A stretch of DNA of 64,000 bases from Plumapathes pennacea (lineage: Eukaryota > Cnidaria > Anthozoa > Antipatharia > Myriopathidae): contig OZ038466.1 of NCBI GenBank assembly GCA_964036295.1, positions 26,357,997 to 26,421,996 on the forward strand, read 5' to 3'. Under the pieces are notes generated by a model that did not search any database, was not told where the DNA came from, and saw nothing but the letters and a program-made list of their open reading frames with translations. Shown here piece by piece: positions 46,702 through 58,560 of this stretch. The position numbers were made by a program, and so were the translations under genes. The stretch's first letter is position 1, and every line of letters starts with the position of its first letter.

Positions 46702-49700
46702 ATGGTCCTGGAGAGAGAAGTTCTGCAGTGCCCGGTAAGTGAACCAGTGCGTCAGTTGCCTTGCAGTGCCGCTTTTGAATAATTCTATGAATAATTCTGC
46801 TGCATCACAATTCGACCGTTCTTCATCAATACATCCGCGGCGTTGCCAGACTGAATAGGGAAATAGTGGCTAAACCGCAATAGAAGAAGATTGCTCTCTC
46901 TTGTTCCATCGCCGAATTTTTGAGTGTAAGATTGACGATGCGTTCATTTGCTGCTTCTTCGCCGAAGCTTACTCGTGTGTTTGCCTGGCTTGAATAGATT
47001 AACAAACTAAAATCGTGAAGTTCTAGAAAATTTGTTACATGGAGGAAGCTAGTAATAGTAACAGACAATAATCTGAGCAAACTTATTATCTCCAGAAGCG
47101 AATGCCGATGTTTGTGGCGTTGTTGTGTTTATTCGTGGCAACATGTGCCGCGGCGTCCCCGGAAGGTGAGTTGTAACTTGGTTTTTTTATTGCCCAAATG
47201 TCGAAACAGTTTCACTTCGTGTGGCAAAAAAGTTAAGCTTGTCTGCTGTATTCAATGAATGTTTGAGTGCTATGTTTTATACACTTAACGAATAGTTGCA
47301 ATTTTCATATTTCGGCTCCCTCCTTCGCGTCAATGATTCTTTGCATTGTTACCACATCTTCCTTATTGTGAAGACAAGTTTAGTGGCCGTAACAAAATTA
47401 CACTGTTGTCAAATGTTGCGAACTGGGATCTTTAAATTTGTCTATTGTATCTCGTCAATGCTTTCCTCGACACTTGTTGTGTACAGTGTTGTGCTGAATT
47501 ACCCCGTGCCCCACATTCCGCACTCTATATGTAACAGCATTGTACACGTCCGCGCGTTGTTTTTAGTTTCGAACCATTCTGACTTTCCTGCTGAAAAATT
47601 GCTTCAAACAGAAAACAGAGGCTCGCGCTCTGCTGGCGGTGAGTTCTTTGAGGGTGACCTAATGTTAACTGAAAGCCAGATGGAGATGAATGAAGGAAGG
47701 GCAGCCATCAAAAGCAACTTGTGGCCCCAAGGAGCGCTGGTCTACTACATTGACAATTCCCTCGGTGAGTATTGCGTGTGTTTTATCGGCGCTTCTTGGT
47801 TTGTAGTTATCAGTTTTTTTGAAAATACTGTTAAAGCCTTTAAATGTATCAAATAATGTTTTCCGTGCGAAAAGTCTTTACGATCTTTAGGTGATCTTGG
47901 TTTCAACTGAATACAAAGCATACACGGGCACAGATATAATTTTGTATGAAATCACACAATTAAGGCGATATTACAAGGCCACAAGTCAGCTGAGTCATTT
48001 TGAAAAACGTCAGGGTCGATTAGCTGTCTCACGGTTGACTCGTAATGATCATTTCCATCTGGACAGCAAAAGAACCAAAAGCCATGGCGGTCGTCGCAAG
48101 TGCAATGAAAGAATGGGAGCAAAAGACCTGCATCAGATTCGTGAAAAGGAAATCAGAATCCAGTTATGTACTGTTCTTCAAAGGGAGCGGGTGAGTGAAT
48201 TTGTCCACGATCAAAATCATACTTAGTTTATAAATTTAGCATTATTGATAACAATTCAGAATCACTCCCTAGTTTTCGTTTTCGACGAGCAGTTGTCGAG
48301 GCCCCAAAATTTGGTCAAAATAAAATACTGTGAACTCTATCCGCTATTGAAAGGACAGCAGTCTCAATGGGTGCGTAGTTTATATTTTTAACTTGTGTTA
48401 AACGGACAGCCTGACTTACAGGCTGTACAATGAAATGGAATTTCTGGGAGTGATTTCTGGGGAGTCTGTTATTATGACCAAGTATACTACAACAAAAGGC
48501 AAATTTAAATCTCAGCAGACACTATTTTGAACGGACACCAAAATTCTAAAGGTTTCCACGTGCTAATTTTTGTACACAGTTGTGAGTATATTTTTTTCCA
48601 CAGCTGTTGGTCGTACGTCGGCAAAACTGGAAGAGTTCAGAAGCTCTCGTTAGCTCCCGGATGTTGGCATCACGGAATTGTGATTCACGAGATTGGTAGG
48701 TTCAGATGTTTAGATGTATTCCACGCGGTCGAGCTTCATTAAACATCAGTTGATATCTTCAGATAAAATGCACACACACTACAAATATGCAATTCAAACG
48801 AGACGGAGCCGTGGTTTCTCCTGGGGCTGCTATATTTAGGATTCAGATAACGGAATGTTTTATTTCAATTTTTCAGGCCACGCCCTTGGCTTCTTTCACG
48901 AACAGTCTCGTCCTGACAGAGATTATTACGTCGTCATTGAGTGGGACAACATCATTGAACGTAAGTCGTGTAATATGGCAACGCTTCGTAAACAGTTTAA
49001 AATGAATGGCCTCTTGAGCAAGTGTGCTTCGGCCTCTCGCTACTATCACGCTAATTCTTTAAAACCTAATAAGTGATCATTATTTTTGCAATTTAATAAA
49101 CCTTGATCTGCAACTAACTACAGTGTCCCACTATTGTGGTCAAAATGTCTACATTTTCAGAGAGCAAGCACAACTTCAAAAAATACAGCAAAGACCAGTT
49201 GGACTCGCTGGGCACACCCTACGACTACGGGAGCATTATGCATTATGGGAGCAGATACTTCAGCAAGAATGGCAAACCCACCATCGTGAGCAGGAAGCCT
49301 GGGGTGAGTGACTTGTGTTTGCGGGAAGTCTGGGGTGAGTGAGTTGTGAAGGGACAAACCAAAGTGTGACAAGAGACTGGGAAGGAACTGAATGTATGCC
49401 AAGAGGAACTGCACGATGTTAAACTCGGACAAAACATTAGCGTTGCTCTTTTTAATGCGCCACTGAATCATCTTGTAAGTTAAACTTTTATGTCCAACTG
49501 ACCTAGAAGCAAACACACCGACTAATTAGCCCATGATTCCTCACTAGGTCACCCTCGGACAGAGGAATGGCTTGAGCCCAATCGACGCCCTCCAGATGAA
49601 GCTGCTGTACAAGTGTATCAACGGTAATGTGTACATTATTTGGATGTCGTTCGGGTTTGACAGAGTCTAACTTGACTCCTGCTTTCCTTGTTCATAGCGT

Positions 49701-52700
49701 CCGATCCATCTTGCAACTTTGATATCAACACGTGCGGATGGACACAAGATCACACGGCAATCTTCAAATGGACTCTGGGTTCAGGAAAAACACCGTCACG
49801 CAACACTGGCCCGTCTGCAGATCATTCTGGGAAAGGTGCGTGACGTCAGCTTGGTATTGCAGTTGAGGAGCACTTCAAACTGCATTTTGTCTTGTGCATC
49901 CAATCAAATGCATTTTCCGTGATCACTAATGACGTTGAAGGACTGCAGGACAGTTACAAGAATAGAAAAATTTCCCAGAAGAGAAACTGTTGTTTGCTAA
50001 TGAAATTTGAGTTGTATTTACCCAATGTTCGATATATATCATACTCGTCGCTGGATTGGTGTATTCAAGCAGGTCGTGTTCCTGTTGATTTTTCTTTTCC
50101 TTAGGTAAATACATGTACACAGAGGCTTCGTTTCCCCGGCGTGGTGGAGACTTCGCCATCTTGTCATTTAAGGGGGCTCACAGTGGCAGTTCTTGCATGA
50201 CGTTCTTCTATCACATGTACGGCTCTGGAATCGGATCACTCAACATCTACAACAATAACAAAATGCTGTGGAGTGAATCTGGTAACCAAAGCAACGCCTG
50301 GCTTGAAGCGCGAGTCACATTGAGGGGAAATTATTACGTAAGTGTGTTTCAGTAATCACGTGAAACAACGCTTTTGCGCTCGTTAATAATTTCTGATGCT
50401 GATTCGAGAGGTGACGTCTGATTTCCTTGTCGCATTGTGTTTCAGTTGGTGATTGAAGGAGTTCGGGGACCTTCGTTTATGGGAGACATTGCAATTGACG
50501 ACATCTCCATTTCCGAGGGGAAGCCATGTGAATCTGCTACGCCAAGTCCCGTCATACCGACGACAGCAGCACCTCAGGAAGGTAATGTCCACTCCAAAAT
50601 ATTTTTAGTATGAAAATCATTATTGGAAACTAATCCCTTTTTTGCTAGTGGGAGATCTACCCGTTTGCATGAATAAATGTTTATACTGGTTGCCGATCCA
50701 TCGAGCATTAACCGAAATCCCGCTTGGCAACTTGCTCAGGGAACTAATTTTTTCTTTCATAAACGTATTTGTAAAGCAACAGGTTAAACAAGTTAAAGTG
50801 AACCAATGATTAAATTTCCCTCAGGCTGTGGAGTTTCACCGGCCATGCGCGTTATTGGAGGCGTGGATGCTAAGCCTGGGAGCTGGCCGTGGCAGGTGAG
50901 GCAAAATCCGCTGACTCTTCACTGCTTGACCCTTGCTGCTTTACTTCTTTCCAAAATTTGTATCAAATCTATAGTGCACAAGTCTTTAATTTCTGCTATT
51001 AGTATATGCTTTCGTTTGAGGGGTCACATTTGTAGGTTTTGATTGACAATTAAACGTTTCGTGTCAACTGTCACCTTTGGCAGTGAAATGGAAGTTTGGT
51101 TTATTGAAACTAAAAGCACATTCCCGTCTAGAAATCTTTTTCCTAAGTTAAAGTTCTTTTGATTTTCTCCCATCAGATTGGTCTTTATCGCAGCGGAAGC
51201 TTTATTTGTGGTGGTTCCCTTATTAAACCTACCTGGGTTGTTACAGCAGCACACTGCGTTACCAAGAAGTAGGTCACGCAATCCCTGTTACTACTGGGTG
51301 TCTTGCTTGTGTGTTTGACTGCCCGTCTGTCACTTTTTCCTTGTATCTCTTTTCCCCCTGTCTTGCTTGTGTTCGTCTGTCCAACTTTTTCTTTCTCTCT
51401 CCTTGTGTTTGCTTTTGTTTGTGCGTGTGATGATCAGCCTTCTTTTCTCAACGAACCCGGATGTAACGGCTCCTCTTCTCTCGCTCCAGTGATCCGCAAA
51501 TTTATGTCGTTCGTCTGGGTGACCACAATCGCGATGTGGACGAGGGAAGCGAACAAGACATCGGTGTGCTTAAGATCATCGCGCATGAACGCTACAACAC
51601 TCCGCTGCTCAATAACGATATAGCGCTGCTTCAGTTGGAAGAACCAGCAATTCTCGGCGGCCGCGTTGGCCTGGTGTGTCTGCCACAACAAGACTTCCAA
51701 GTTCCAGAAAATTCCAACTGCTACATTACGGGTAAGATTACAAGAACTAATTTTATTCAACTTATCAAACTAATCATACCAATGGACTTTATTGTTGAAA
51801 TGATTGTCGAGGAATACTATACTCAATATTTACTGCCGGTTTTCAGTGTGTTTTCTTCCACTTCTCGGTAAATCCCATACCAAACTACTTCAATCAGTCA
51901 GCCCTTTAAAGTTTCTTCACCGCTTCAAATAAGACCAATTCCAAAGTTATATCTAACTCGAGTTTCTCTGTACCTGTGTCGAGGTTGGGGTAAGATTAAA
52001 CATCCAGGGGGCGCACATAACATCCTGCAACAAGCGAACATGCCGCCAATCAGCCAACAAGCCTGCAAAGACAAGAACCCGTTTGAAAGTAAGTGTCTCG
52101 GTGCTATTGTTGTCAACTGTTTTTACTTCTTTCTGAAACTAGAAGCTCTTCTTTACTTTAGAGTGCTAACTTTGTCGTGCTTTGAAACTTAGATATTAAG
52201 ATCACAGACGAGATGTTATGCGCCGGTAAGGAAGGATCAATTGTCAGTGGTTGTCATGGGGACAGTGGAGGACCGTATGTGTGTCAGAATACCGCTAGTC
52301 GCTGGGTACTACAGGGCGACGTCAGCTGGGGCTCGGGCAGCTGTTCTTCACAACAAATGTTCACAGTGTTTGCTCGAGTTGCAAGGTTTAGGAACTGGAT
52401 CGAACAGTTCGTTGGTGGTGGTGAGTGTTAGAGGAGTCTTAGTTGTCACTTGTTTTTAGCTAATAATAGGGTTTGTTCACTGTTTACATTTTTGCTGGTT
52501 CTCCACTAATAGTATCTTTAATTTATTTGGGTTATTTTTTTTGTGCTCTAGCTTCAACTCCAACACCTACAACTGAACGCCTTAGTAGTAGTAGTGGTAA
52601 GTACTGTCCCTACAATAGCCACTAAGTTTAAAATTTAAGCCGTGCATTTGATGAATAAGGATGTTTCTAATTGTCCACCGATTTTTTGGTCGTCGTTTCC

Positions 52701-54950
52701 CCTTCAGTATCATCTAGCACTGGTAAGAGTACCAAAACATTGTGCCCAATTCATTTTCTTTTATTGGTTAACTTGATAACTTTTTATTATTTTTTAGTTT
52801 CACCTTCACCGCGCACAACTCCAGACCTCAGTAGTGGTATCTCAAAACTTCAGTTCCAAACTTATTTCCTTATATTTTATTAATTTGACAAACTTTTTTT
52901 TTTTTTCGTAGTTCCACTTTCAACACCCACAACTCCAGACCTCGGTAGTGGTAAGAATCTGGAAACATTGTGCTGAATTTATTTCCTTATATTAGTTAAC
53001 TTTGACAGACCTTTATCTCGTACTGTCCCCTCGACCTCTCACAACTCCAGACCTCCAAAGCGTTAAGAATCTCACAAACGTGTGTCAATATTAACTTGAC
53101 TTCCTTTTGTTTCGTAGTGTCCCCTCCACCGCCCACAACTGAACAGCCCATTAATGGTAAGTATAACAAATAGCTTTCTTTCCGAGAATATTTCTTTGCC
53201 TTATTTCTTTTCCTGAACGTTGCAGGCTGTACTCCACGATAAAAATAGCTTTCTTTATAAATAAACGGCAAACTATTTCTTTAACCTTGATCAGGATTTC
53301 CACGTCTAAGCCGGGCCCAGTTGTTCAAAGCGTGATTAGGCTAATCCTGGCTTAGATCCAAACTTCAGCCTGAAAATGGGAAGAATTTTTTCACAAAACA
53401 ATTCCTTGACATTTGTTGGTCTTTAATCAATACCCTGCAGTTTGTTGGTCACGAGGCCGTTGAGATAAAGAATTTGGTTAATCCTGGATTAGCTTGATCG
53501 GCCTTTGAACAACCAGGGGGGCCTTGGTTTGTAAAGGGAGCCACAACGTGACAAGAGTAAAGTGACATTTTAGGAGTGACATAAAGTGACAGGAGTGACG
53601 TGCCGTGCATGATTCCAGATTTAACCAAACACAACTTGACTTATTTTCCTCTGTTTTTCTTTAAATTCTGTAACATTCAGTATCTGGAATCCTGGACATA
53701 ATACAGCATCCTTGATCTTGTTGTTCGGTTACGAGCTGGCTACATTTCTCTCTTTGCTTTTTTCCAGCTCAATGTGGGAGTCGTCCCCGTTCTCGTATAG
53801 TTGGTGGTGTTGAGGCTCCCGTGAATGCTTGGCCGTGGCAAGTGATGCTGAGGAGGAAGCTTGGGTCCCAGTTCTGTGGCGCTTCCTTAATTAATACCAT
53901 GTGGGTTGTAACTGCCGCACACTGTATCAGCCGACAGTCCCCGCAAACCTTTTACGTTAGGTAAGTCAATATTTAATGAGACAAAGTCAAAGGATGATTA
54001 ATCCAGAAATGGTGGAGCATTTTTAAAACTTCTGCTGCAGATTCATAGACCCCCTGTGAGTTTAATGAAATTATTTGAGGTTCACGAAACCTCAAGCTTA
54101 TTATCTACCTTCATCGACTCACCTCAATATCGAAAAACAAATGTCTCTTCTCTGTGCAGCAGATGTCAGGGTTCAATTCGATATATTACAATTTAGAACC
54201 TTTGAAATGTATAATTTATGCCGTATGTGATTTGGCAATGAATCTCGTCTGTTATGAAATACACGAGTAAATGTTTTCCGAGCCGGATGAAAGATCTTCT
54301 GAGATACAACCTGCTTCTCTGGTTTGAACTTTAATTTCTTTCTTTTGTTGTTTCTCTGGTTGAGGAATATTCACTGTTTTTTTGCTTGCTTGTTTAGGCT
54401 TGGCGCTCATTTCAAAGACAAAGTGTCCATTGGAACAGAACAAGACGTAGATATCGCCAAAATAATCCCACACCCGGATTATCACAGACCCGTGAAGTAC
54501 AGCAATGACATCGCCTTGCTCAAGCTTGCCAAACCTGCCAAACTCGGTAAAGGGGTCAGCCCAGTTTGTCTGCCAAATATTGAGATCGTTCTCCCTACTG
54601 ACGGATCCAAGAGATGCTGGATTACAGGCTGGGGCACTCTTCAATCCGGCGGAGCTCAGCCTGACGTGCTGATGGAAGCGACAGTCCCATTGGTCTCTCA
54701 AGCGAAATGTAACGTTTCCTATCCCGGTCAGATCAGCAACTCCATGCTTTGCGCGGGACTTGATCAGGGGGGCGTGGATGCGTGTCAAGGCGACTCGGGG
54801 GGGCCACTGGTGTGTGAGTTTAATCACGTGTGGTATCTGGAAGGGGCCACTAGCTGGGGGTACGGATGTGCTAAGCCGAACCGGTATGGAGTGTACGCCA
54901 AGGTACGCGAGCTGAAGAGCTGGCTGGAGACGACCATGGCGACTAACTAG
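46702..54950 (+). CDS. Secreted polyprotease: astacin, MAM and two trypsin-family domains
   Basis: 23 exons join in phase to 995 residues: 46702-46734, 47096-47165, 47567-47764, 48067-48190, 48604-48695, 48877-48960, 49161-49303, 49548-49623, 49698-49835, 50105-50337, 50446-50581, 50825-50895, 51177-51268, 51490-51731, 51984-52088, 52193-52420, 52552-52596, 52708-52722, 52798-52836, 52912-52950, 53118-53156, 53768-53960, 54398-54950. Order: signal peptide ([18 protein letters not shown]); astacin propeptide with the FEGD aspartate switch; astacin with [12 protein letters not shown] zinc site and SIMHY Met-turn (to about 273); MAM (to about 425); serine protease 1 (R/VIGG about 451, TAAHC, NNDIALL, HGDSGGP); P/T/S linker (689-747); serine protease 2 (R/IVGG about 757, TAAHC, SNDIALL, QGDSGGP). 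Domain 1 has Ser at the S1-base position 189 and TVF where elastase has it; domain 2 has Asp189 (trypsin-like). Least certain are exon 1 and the 48067 acceptor. Confidence 0.87.
53024..53062 (+). pseudogene. fossil linker micro-exon of the polyprotease
   Basis: Exactly 39 nt, like three live linker exons, reading (G)[13 protein letters not shown] in phase. The acceptor TAG has become TAC (53021-53023) and the donor GTAAG has become TTAAG (from 53063). Both splice sites are therefore dead while the reading frame is intact. Confidence 0.8.
53311..53523. mobile_element. MITE of about 210 bp in a polyprotease intron
   Basis: Inverted ends: left GGGCCCAGTTGTTCAAAGCG with GGCTAATCCTGG, right GGATTAGCTTGATCGGCC with TTTGAACAACCAGGGGGGCC. 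About 45 bp at each end is complementary with mismatches. No coding sequence; target duplication not resolved. Confidence 0.7.
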
Positions 54951-54998
54951 CTCATGAGTTGAACTACTTTAAATTATTGTAAACGAGGTCCAAGGTGT

Positions 54999-55004
54999 AA
55001 TAAA
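54999..55004 (+). terminator. polyadenylation signal of the polyprotease gene
   Basis: AATAAA 49 nt after the stop, followed by overlapping copies to about 55016. Confidence 0.75.
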
Positions 55005-55016
55005 AATAAAATAAAT

Positions 55017-55851
55017 GAAGTGAATTGACGATTCTTGTGCTTCAATCTGTAGAGGGAAGTAGAGGTGTAGGGGAAAATAAGATTTGTATTAAGACTTGAA
55101 AAATACAACAAAGCAATTTCTTTGCCCCATCCTACACAGTAACAGAAATATTATAGCGAGTGTTAATTGGCAGTTTAATATTCAAGTTTTCATTTCCGTA
55201 TTACCGACGTCTGAAGACGAAACGTTTTGCACAGTCACGCACGCACGCTATGACAACAGTGAACGGTGAAATGGGCAGCAACATCTGTAGAAACGATGAA
55301 CTGATCAACCTGGCTGGACCCTGTTGAATTTTAAAAACATCTTGTTTGCTTATTGCTAAATATAGTTCATACAACCTACATAAAAACCATAAGGTCAAAC
55401 TTGGTTCTTTTCCAGAACGTTCGTGTTGAGTGACCACTTCTTTAAAGACTTGAAAAGTAATTAACACTAGCCATAACCAGATGGAGCCCTTTTGCAAGTT
55501 TAAGCGAAACACTATATTCCCTTTGTACAAAAGTCCAACAAAATTAGCTAGCTGGAAAGCTGAACGTTGAAGTCAACAGCAGTTCTTATAAAGCAACAGC
55601 ATGTCACGGACCACTGCAGTTGCGGTTCAGTTGTGTCTGAACCGTGCTAAAAGTTGACTGTGCATACATTAGATAACATTATTACTGAATGAAGCAATTG
55701 CCTTCTCATTCTGTCATTTTCGGTGACCATCGTAGTTGTCCTAATTCCTTGGTTAATACCGTCTCAGCATGCTGATCTCAGCTGCATGATCCGATGCACG
55801 CAATACCTCCTGCGGTATTGAAAATTCCAATTCACGAAAATGTCTGAAGTT
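55017..55851. other. intergenic between the polyprotease and CSTEL gene 7
   Basis: Probably includes the 3' UTR of gene 7 on the minus strand. The minus-strand open frame 55201-55530 matches nothing I recognise. Confidence 0.5.
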
Positions 55852-56295
55852 TTAAAGCTCTGTTGAACACAGATCAGTCTCTGGAGAGTCGAATACATGG
55901 TGAAATGAATTACTTCTTGATAAAATGCCACCTACTTCAACAGGCGCGACTGGGCTCAGCAGGCTGTTGAAGTCGCCCAATGAGTTGCTTCTTCTTTTCC
56001 TCAAAGGCGGCCTTTTCCTGGATCGCGGACTCGAATTCATTTTTTGCTGCTTGTTTAGTTGAACTATTCCCTCACTTTGTGGTGTTGTATTTTTATGATC
56101 AAAGTTCTGTCGGCCCATCTCAGGCTGCACCGATATTCTTTGTCTTCCTACGCCAGTACTTTGCGCAAACATTTCGATCCTGGGCATTTCAATATTTATC
56201 CCTGGAATCATGCCCCTTTTCGTCGCACCTGTTTCTAAAATGGTTGTCGCTGACGACTTCAATGTCGGTCCCACGTCGGTTTTATGTGGATTCAT
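55852..56295 (-). CDS. CSTEL-family protein 7
   Basis: Minus-strand uninterrupted ORF of 147 residues, the nearest relative of gene 6 by its tail SPETDLCSTEL. A strongly basic block with a kinase-like site, RSRKRPPLRKRRSNSL (91-106), precedes GDFNSLLSPV and a second site SRSNSF (126-131). It is hydrophilic, with no signal peptide or membrane span. A weak TATA-like sequence lies on the minus strand near 56350. It opens the second block of family genes, all on the minus strand. Confidence 0.76.
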   Translation of the reverse strand: MNPHKTDVGPTLKSSATTILETGATKRGMIPGINIEMPRIEMFAQSTGVGRQRISVQPEMGRQNFDHKNTTPQSEGIVQLNKQQKMNSSPRSRKRPPLRKRRSNSLGDFNSLLSPVAPVEVGGILSRSNSFHHVFDSPETDLCSTEL

Positions 56296-58560
56296 GTCGG
56301 ATCAGAAGCGAGACTGCCAAATAATTACTTCAGGAAGGCCTTGAAAAGTTTCCTATAAATCAGCACATACAGATGCCAAAGCCTTTCTCCGGCAAAAGCG
56401 CTTTGAATGTTTCTTCTTGTCAGCCAGTAAACGCAGCAACTCTCTGACCTCGGAAAACTATGTTGTGATCACTGTCATAGCGTGATCACGTGTCTAAGCG
56501 CGGGCTCTCCGGGAGCCCTGTCCGATAGTGTTCCACCTTGTTCTATAACAGAATATCAGACATACTGTACTACTATACGCTGTTCTGAGTTGATGTCGAA
56601 ACTGAACTAACAATTAAAGTCGTTTACAGGCTATATCTGTTTTGCTCTTACTTCTCCACAGAGCTCCCTCTTGCAATTGTTCAGTTTTGATTGACGCACT
56701 CAGCAGGCGCGACAGGATTGTATGATATCATGAATTACCACACGCAACGCACACATTTCCACCTTCACTTGATTGGTCCGTGCGTTGCAACATTCAATGC
56801 AGCGTGACGGCGGTGAAAAACGCATCGATTTTAAAAACATTCTCATTCCATGGTTTCCGTGAACAGCGAAACCCCGGCTCCAGTGTAACGCAATGGTTTA
56901 GCGCGAACATGGTGCATGTAAACATGTACATTGTGTGGAAAGCATGGCGTTGGCTCCTTTCACTCTTAGCGTTTTATAATGGCTGCCGTTTCCAGTTTGA
57001 CCGGCTAGGTTGACCAGCAACACGCTGCACACAGTGACACAGCACAGGTCCGGCAAAGTCAAGCTCATTCCAACACCAAGAGGTAACTACCGTAGTTTAT
57101 TATTTGCTTCAAATGATACTGTAGTAATAGACAACTAGTCTTATTGCGGTATACACGAAGTGTATTATTTCATCGAGTCTCAAAGCGTGTGTTTTACGGA
57201 TTAGTCATGCTGTGTCGGCGCGACTGAATTCCACATGAGGCATCAATCGTTGTTGGTCAAAATCCAAGGATAGCGATTTAATTTCCTCAACATGGCTGCT
57301 AAAATTGACAGATCCCTTTGGTCAGCACGACTTTAGTTCCGCATTTCTTTACGTTATGACTTACTACTCTCTGTTCGTCAAATGACCACACAAACTCGCG
57401 GGCCCGTAAAAAGAAAACTGTAACACAAATAAATTTGTTGCAGAAACCACCCTCTGTAGACAGTGCTAGTTACCACTCAGGACTGCATTGAAAACTTGTT
57501 CCCAGGCTCTTTCCATACCCTGCCAAATGAGCCTGGGAACGACGAATGTCTTTGTTCACTGAGTATTGCAGGTAATTTGTTGGCAGAAGGCAACTGAGAA
57601 TATTTATCATACCAACGGCTTCTTCGCCTTTTTTTTCTTTTTCTTTTCCTACCGTTGGTATATTAAATTTTTGACATTAGCTTGGCATGTTCACTCGGTA
57701 CCCTCATGTCAGTAAGTGAAGCACGTGCATGATTTGTCCAGTGAAACGTGATCAGTAAATCGCTACATGGGGTCGCCCGGTTCGACTACTAAGTTGACTG
57801 TAAAACGTCAGCTATTATGACCCAAATTATTATGCAAAAATAAAAAATTAATCAACGCTTTGAAAGCCATAAAATTGCCATAAAATATAGTTTTATCATA
57901 CTGATACTGCTCATGAGAAATGTCATGAGTTATGTTTGTTCTCAAATACAACCTGACATAGTAATTTTCATAGAAGTGCCTTTTATTGATTTTTCTATAA
58001 ATAAAGTTCCGAGTACGAACAATTCTATCTCATAATGGATCTTTTTTTCAATCGATAGGGTGCATAACTGCATACTGACTCTTTTTTTCGGTCGATAGAT
58101 TGCATAACTGCATTGATATTATGTGAACAGTCAACATCTCAATACGTACGTTACTATAATAGTTGATATCGTTTTGTATTGCGTCATCGTTATCGTGATC
58201 ACTATTATATCGTGATCGTTACTGTCCTTATCGTTATCGTCATAAATTATCGTTGAAGTTGGTATCTTACACTTGCGGCAGCTTCGACTGCTGCAATAAT
58301 CTTAAATTTCCTGCTTCTCTCGCTAACACCACAGCTCGGTGAGTTTGAGATTTTCTTTTCCAAGAGACATGTGCTGTAAATGTCTGTTACAAGGTTTATG
58401 ACACGCCTTACTACTGAAAATCAATATTGGCAGGAGCATACGCCCGGGGCTATAAGCAGCACTAATTTTTGCAATTCTTGGGTGAGGAAGTTTGTCTTGA
58501 GCCCATGTCGTTACTATCAGCCGGACATGTTGTTGCTAGAGTTGAGCCGCGTAAGACCCT
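56296..58560. other. intergenic with small inverted and direct repeats
   Basis: Perfect 12-bp hairpin arms GTTCCCAGGCTC (57498-57509) and GAGCCTGGGAAC (57529-57540). A 9-bp pair TACCAACGG (57610-57618) and CCGTTGGTA (57652-57660). A 33-bp direct repeat at 58041 and 58081. No gene recognised. Confidence 0.6.
58041..58113. repeat. direct repeat, 33 bp twice
   Basis: CTTTTTTTCAATCGATAG plus GGTGCATAACTGCAT at 58041 and again at 58081 with four or five differences. Confidence 0.8.

Noticed and set aside
48024-48190. Polyprotease exon 4 starting at the TAG at 48021-48023
   Set aside because: That start puts a stop in the astacin frame; the acceptor ending at 48066 gives a continuous [10 protein letters not shown] reading.
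50581-50825. A gene boundary between the MAM and serine protease parts
   Set aside because: The intron has a clean donor and acceptor in matching phase and no polyadenylation signal or TATA box between the exons, so one gene is simpler; a long read would settle it.
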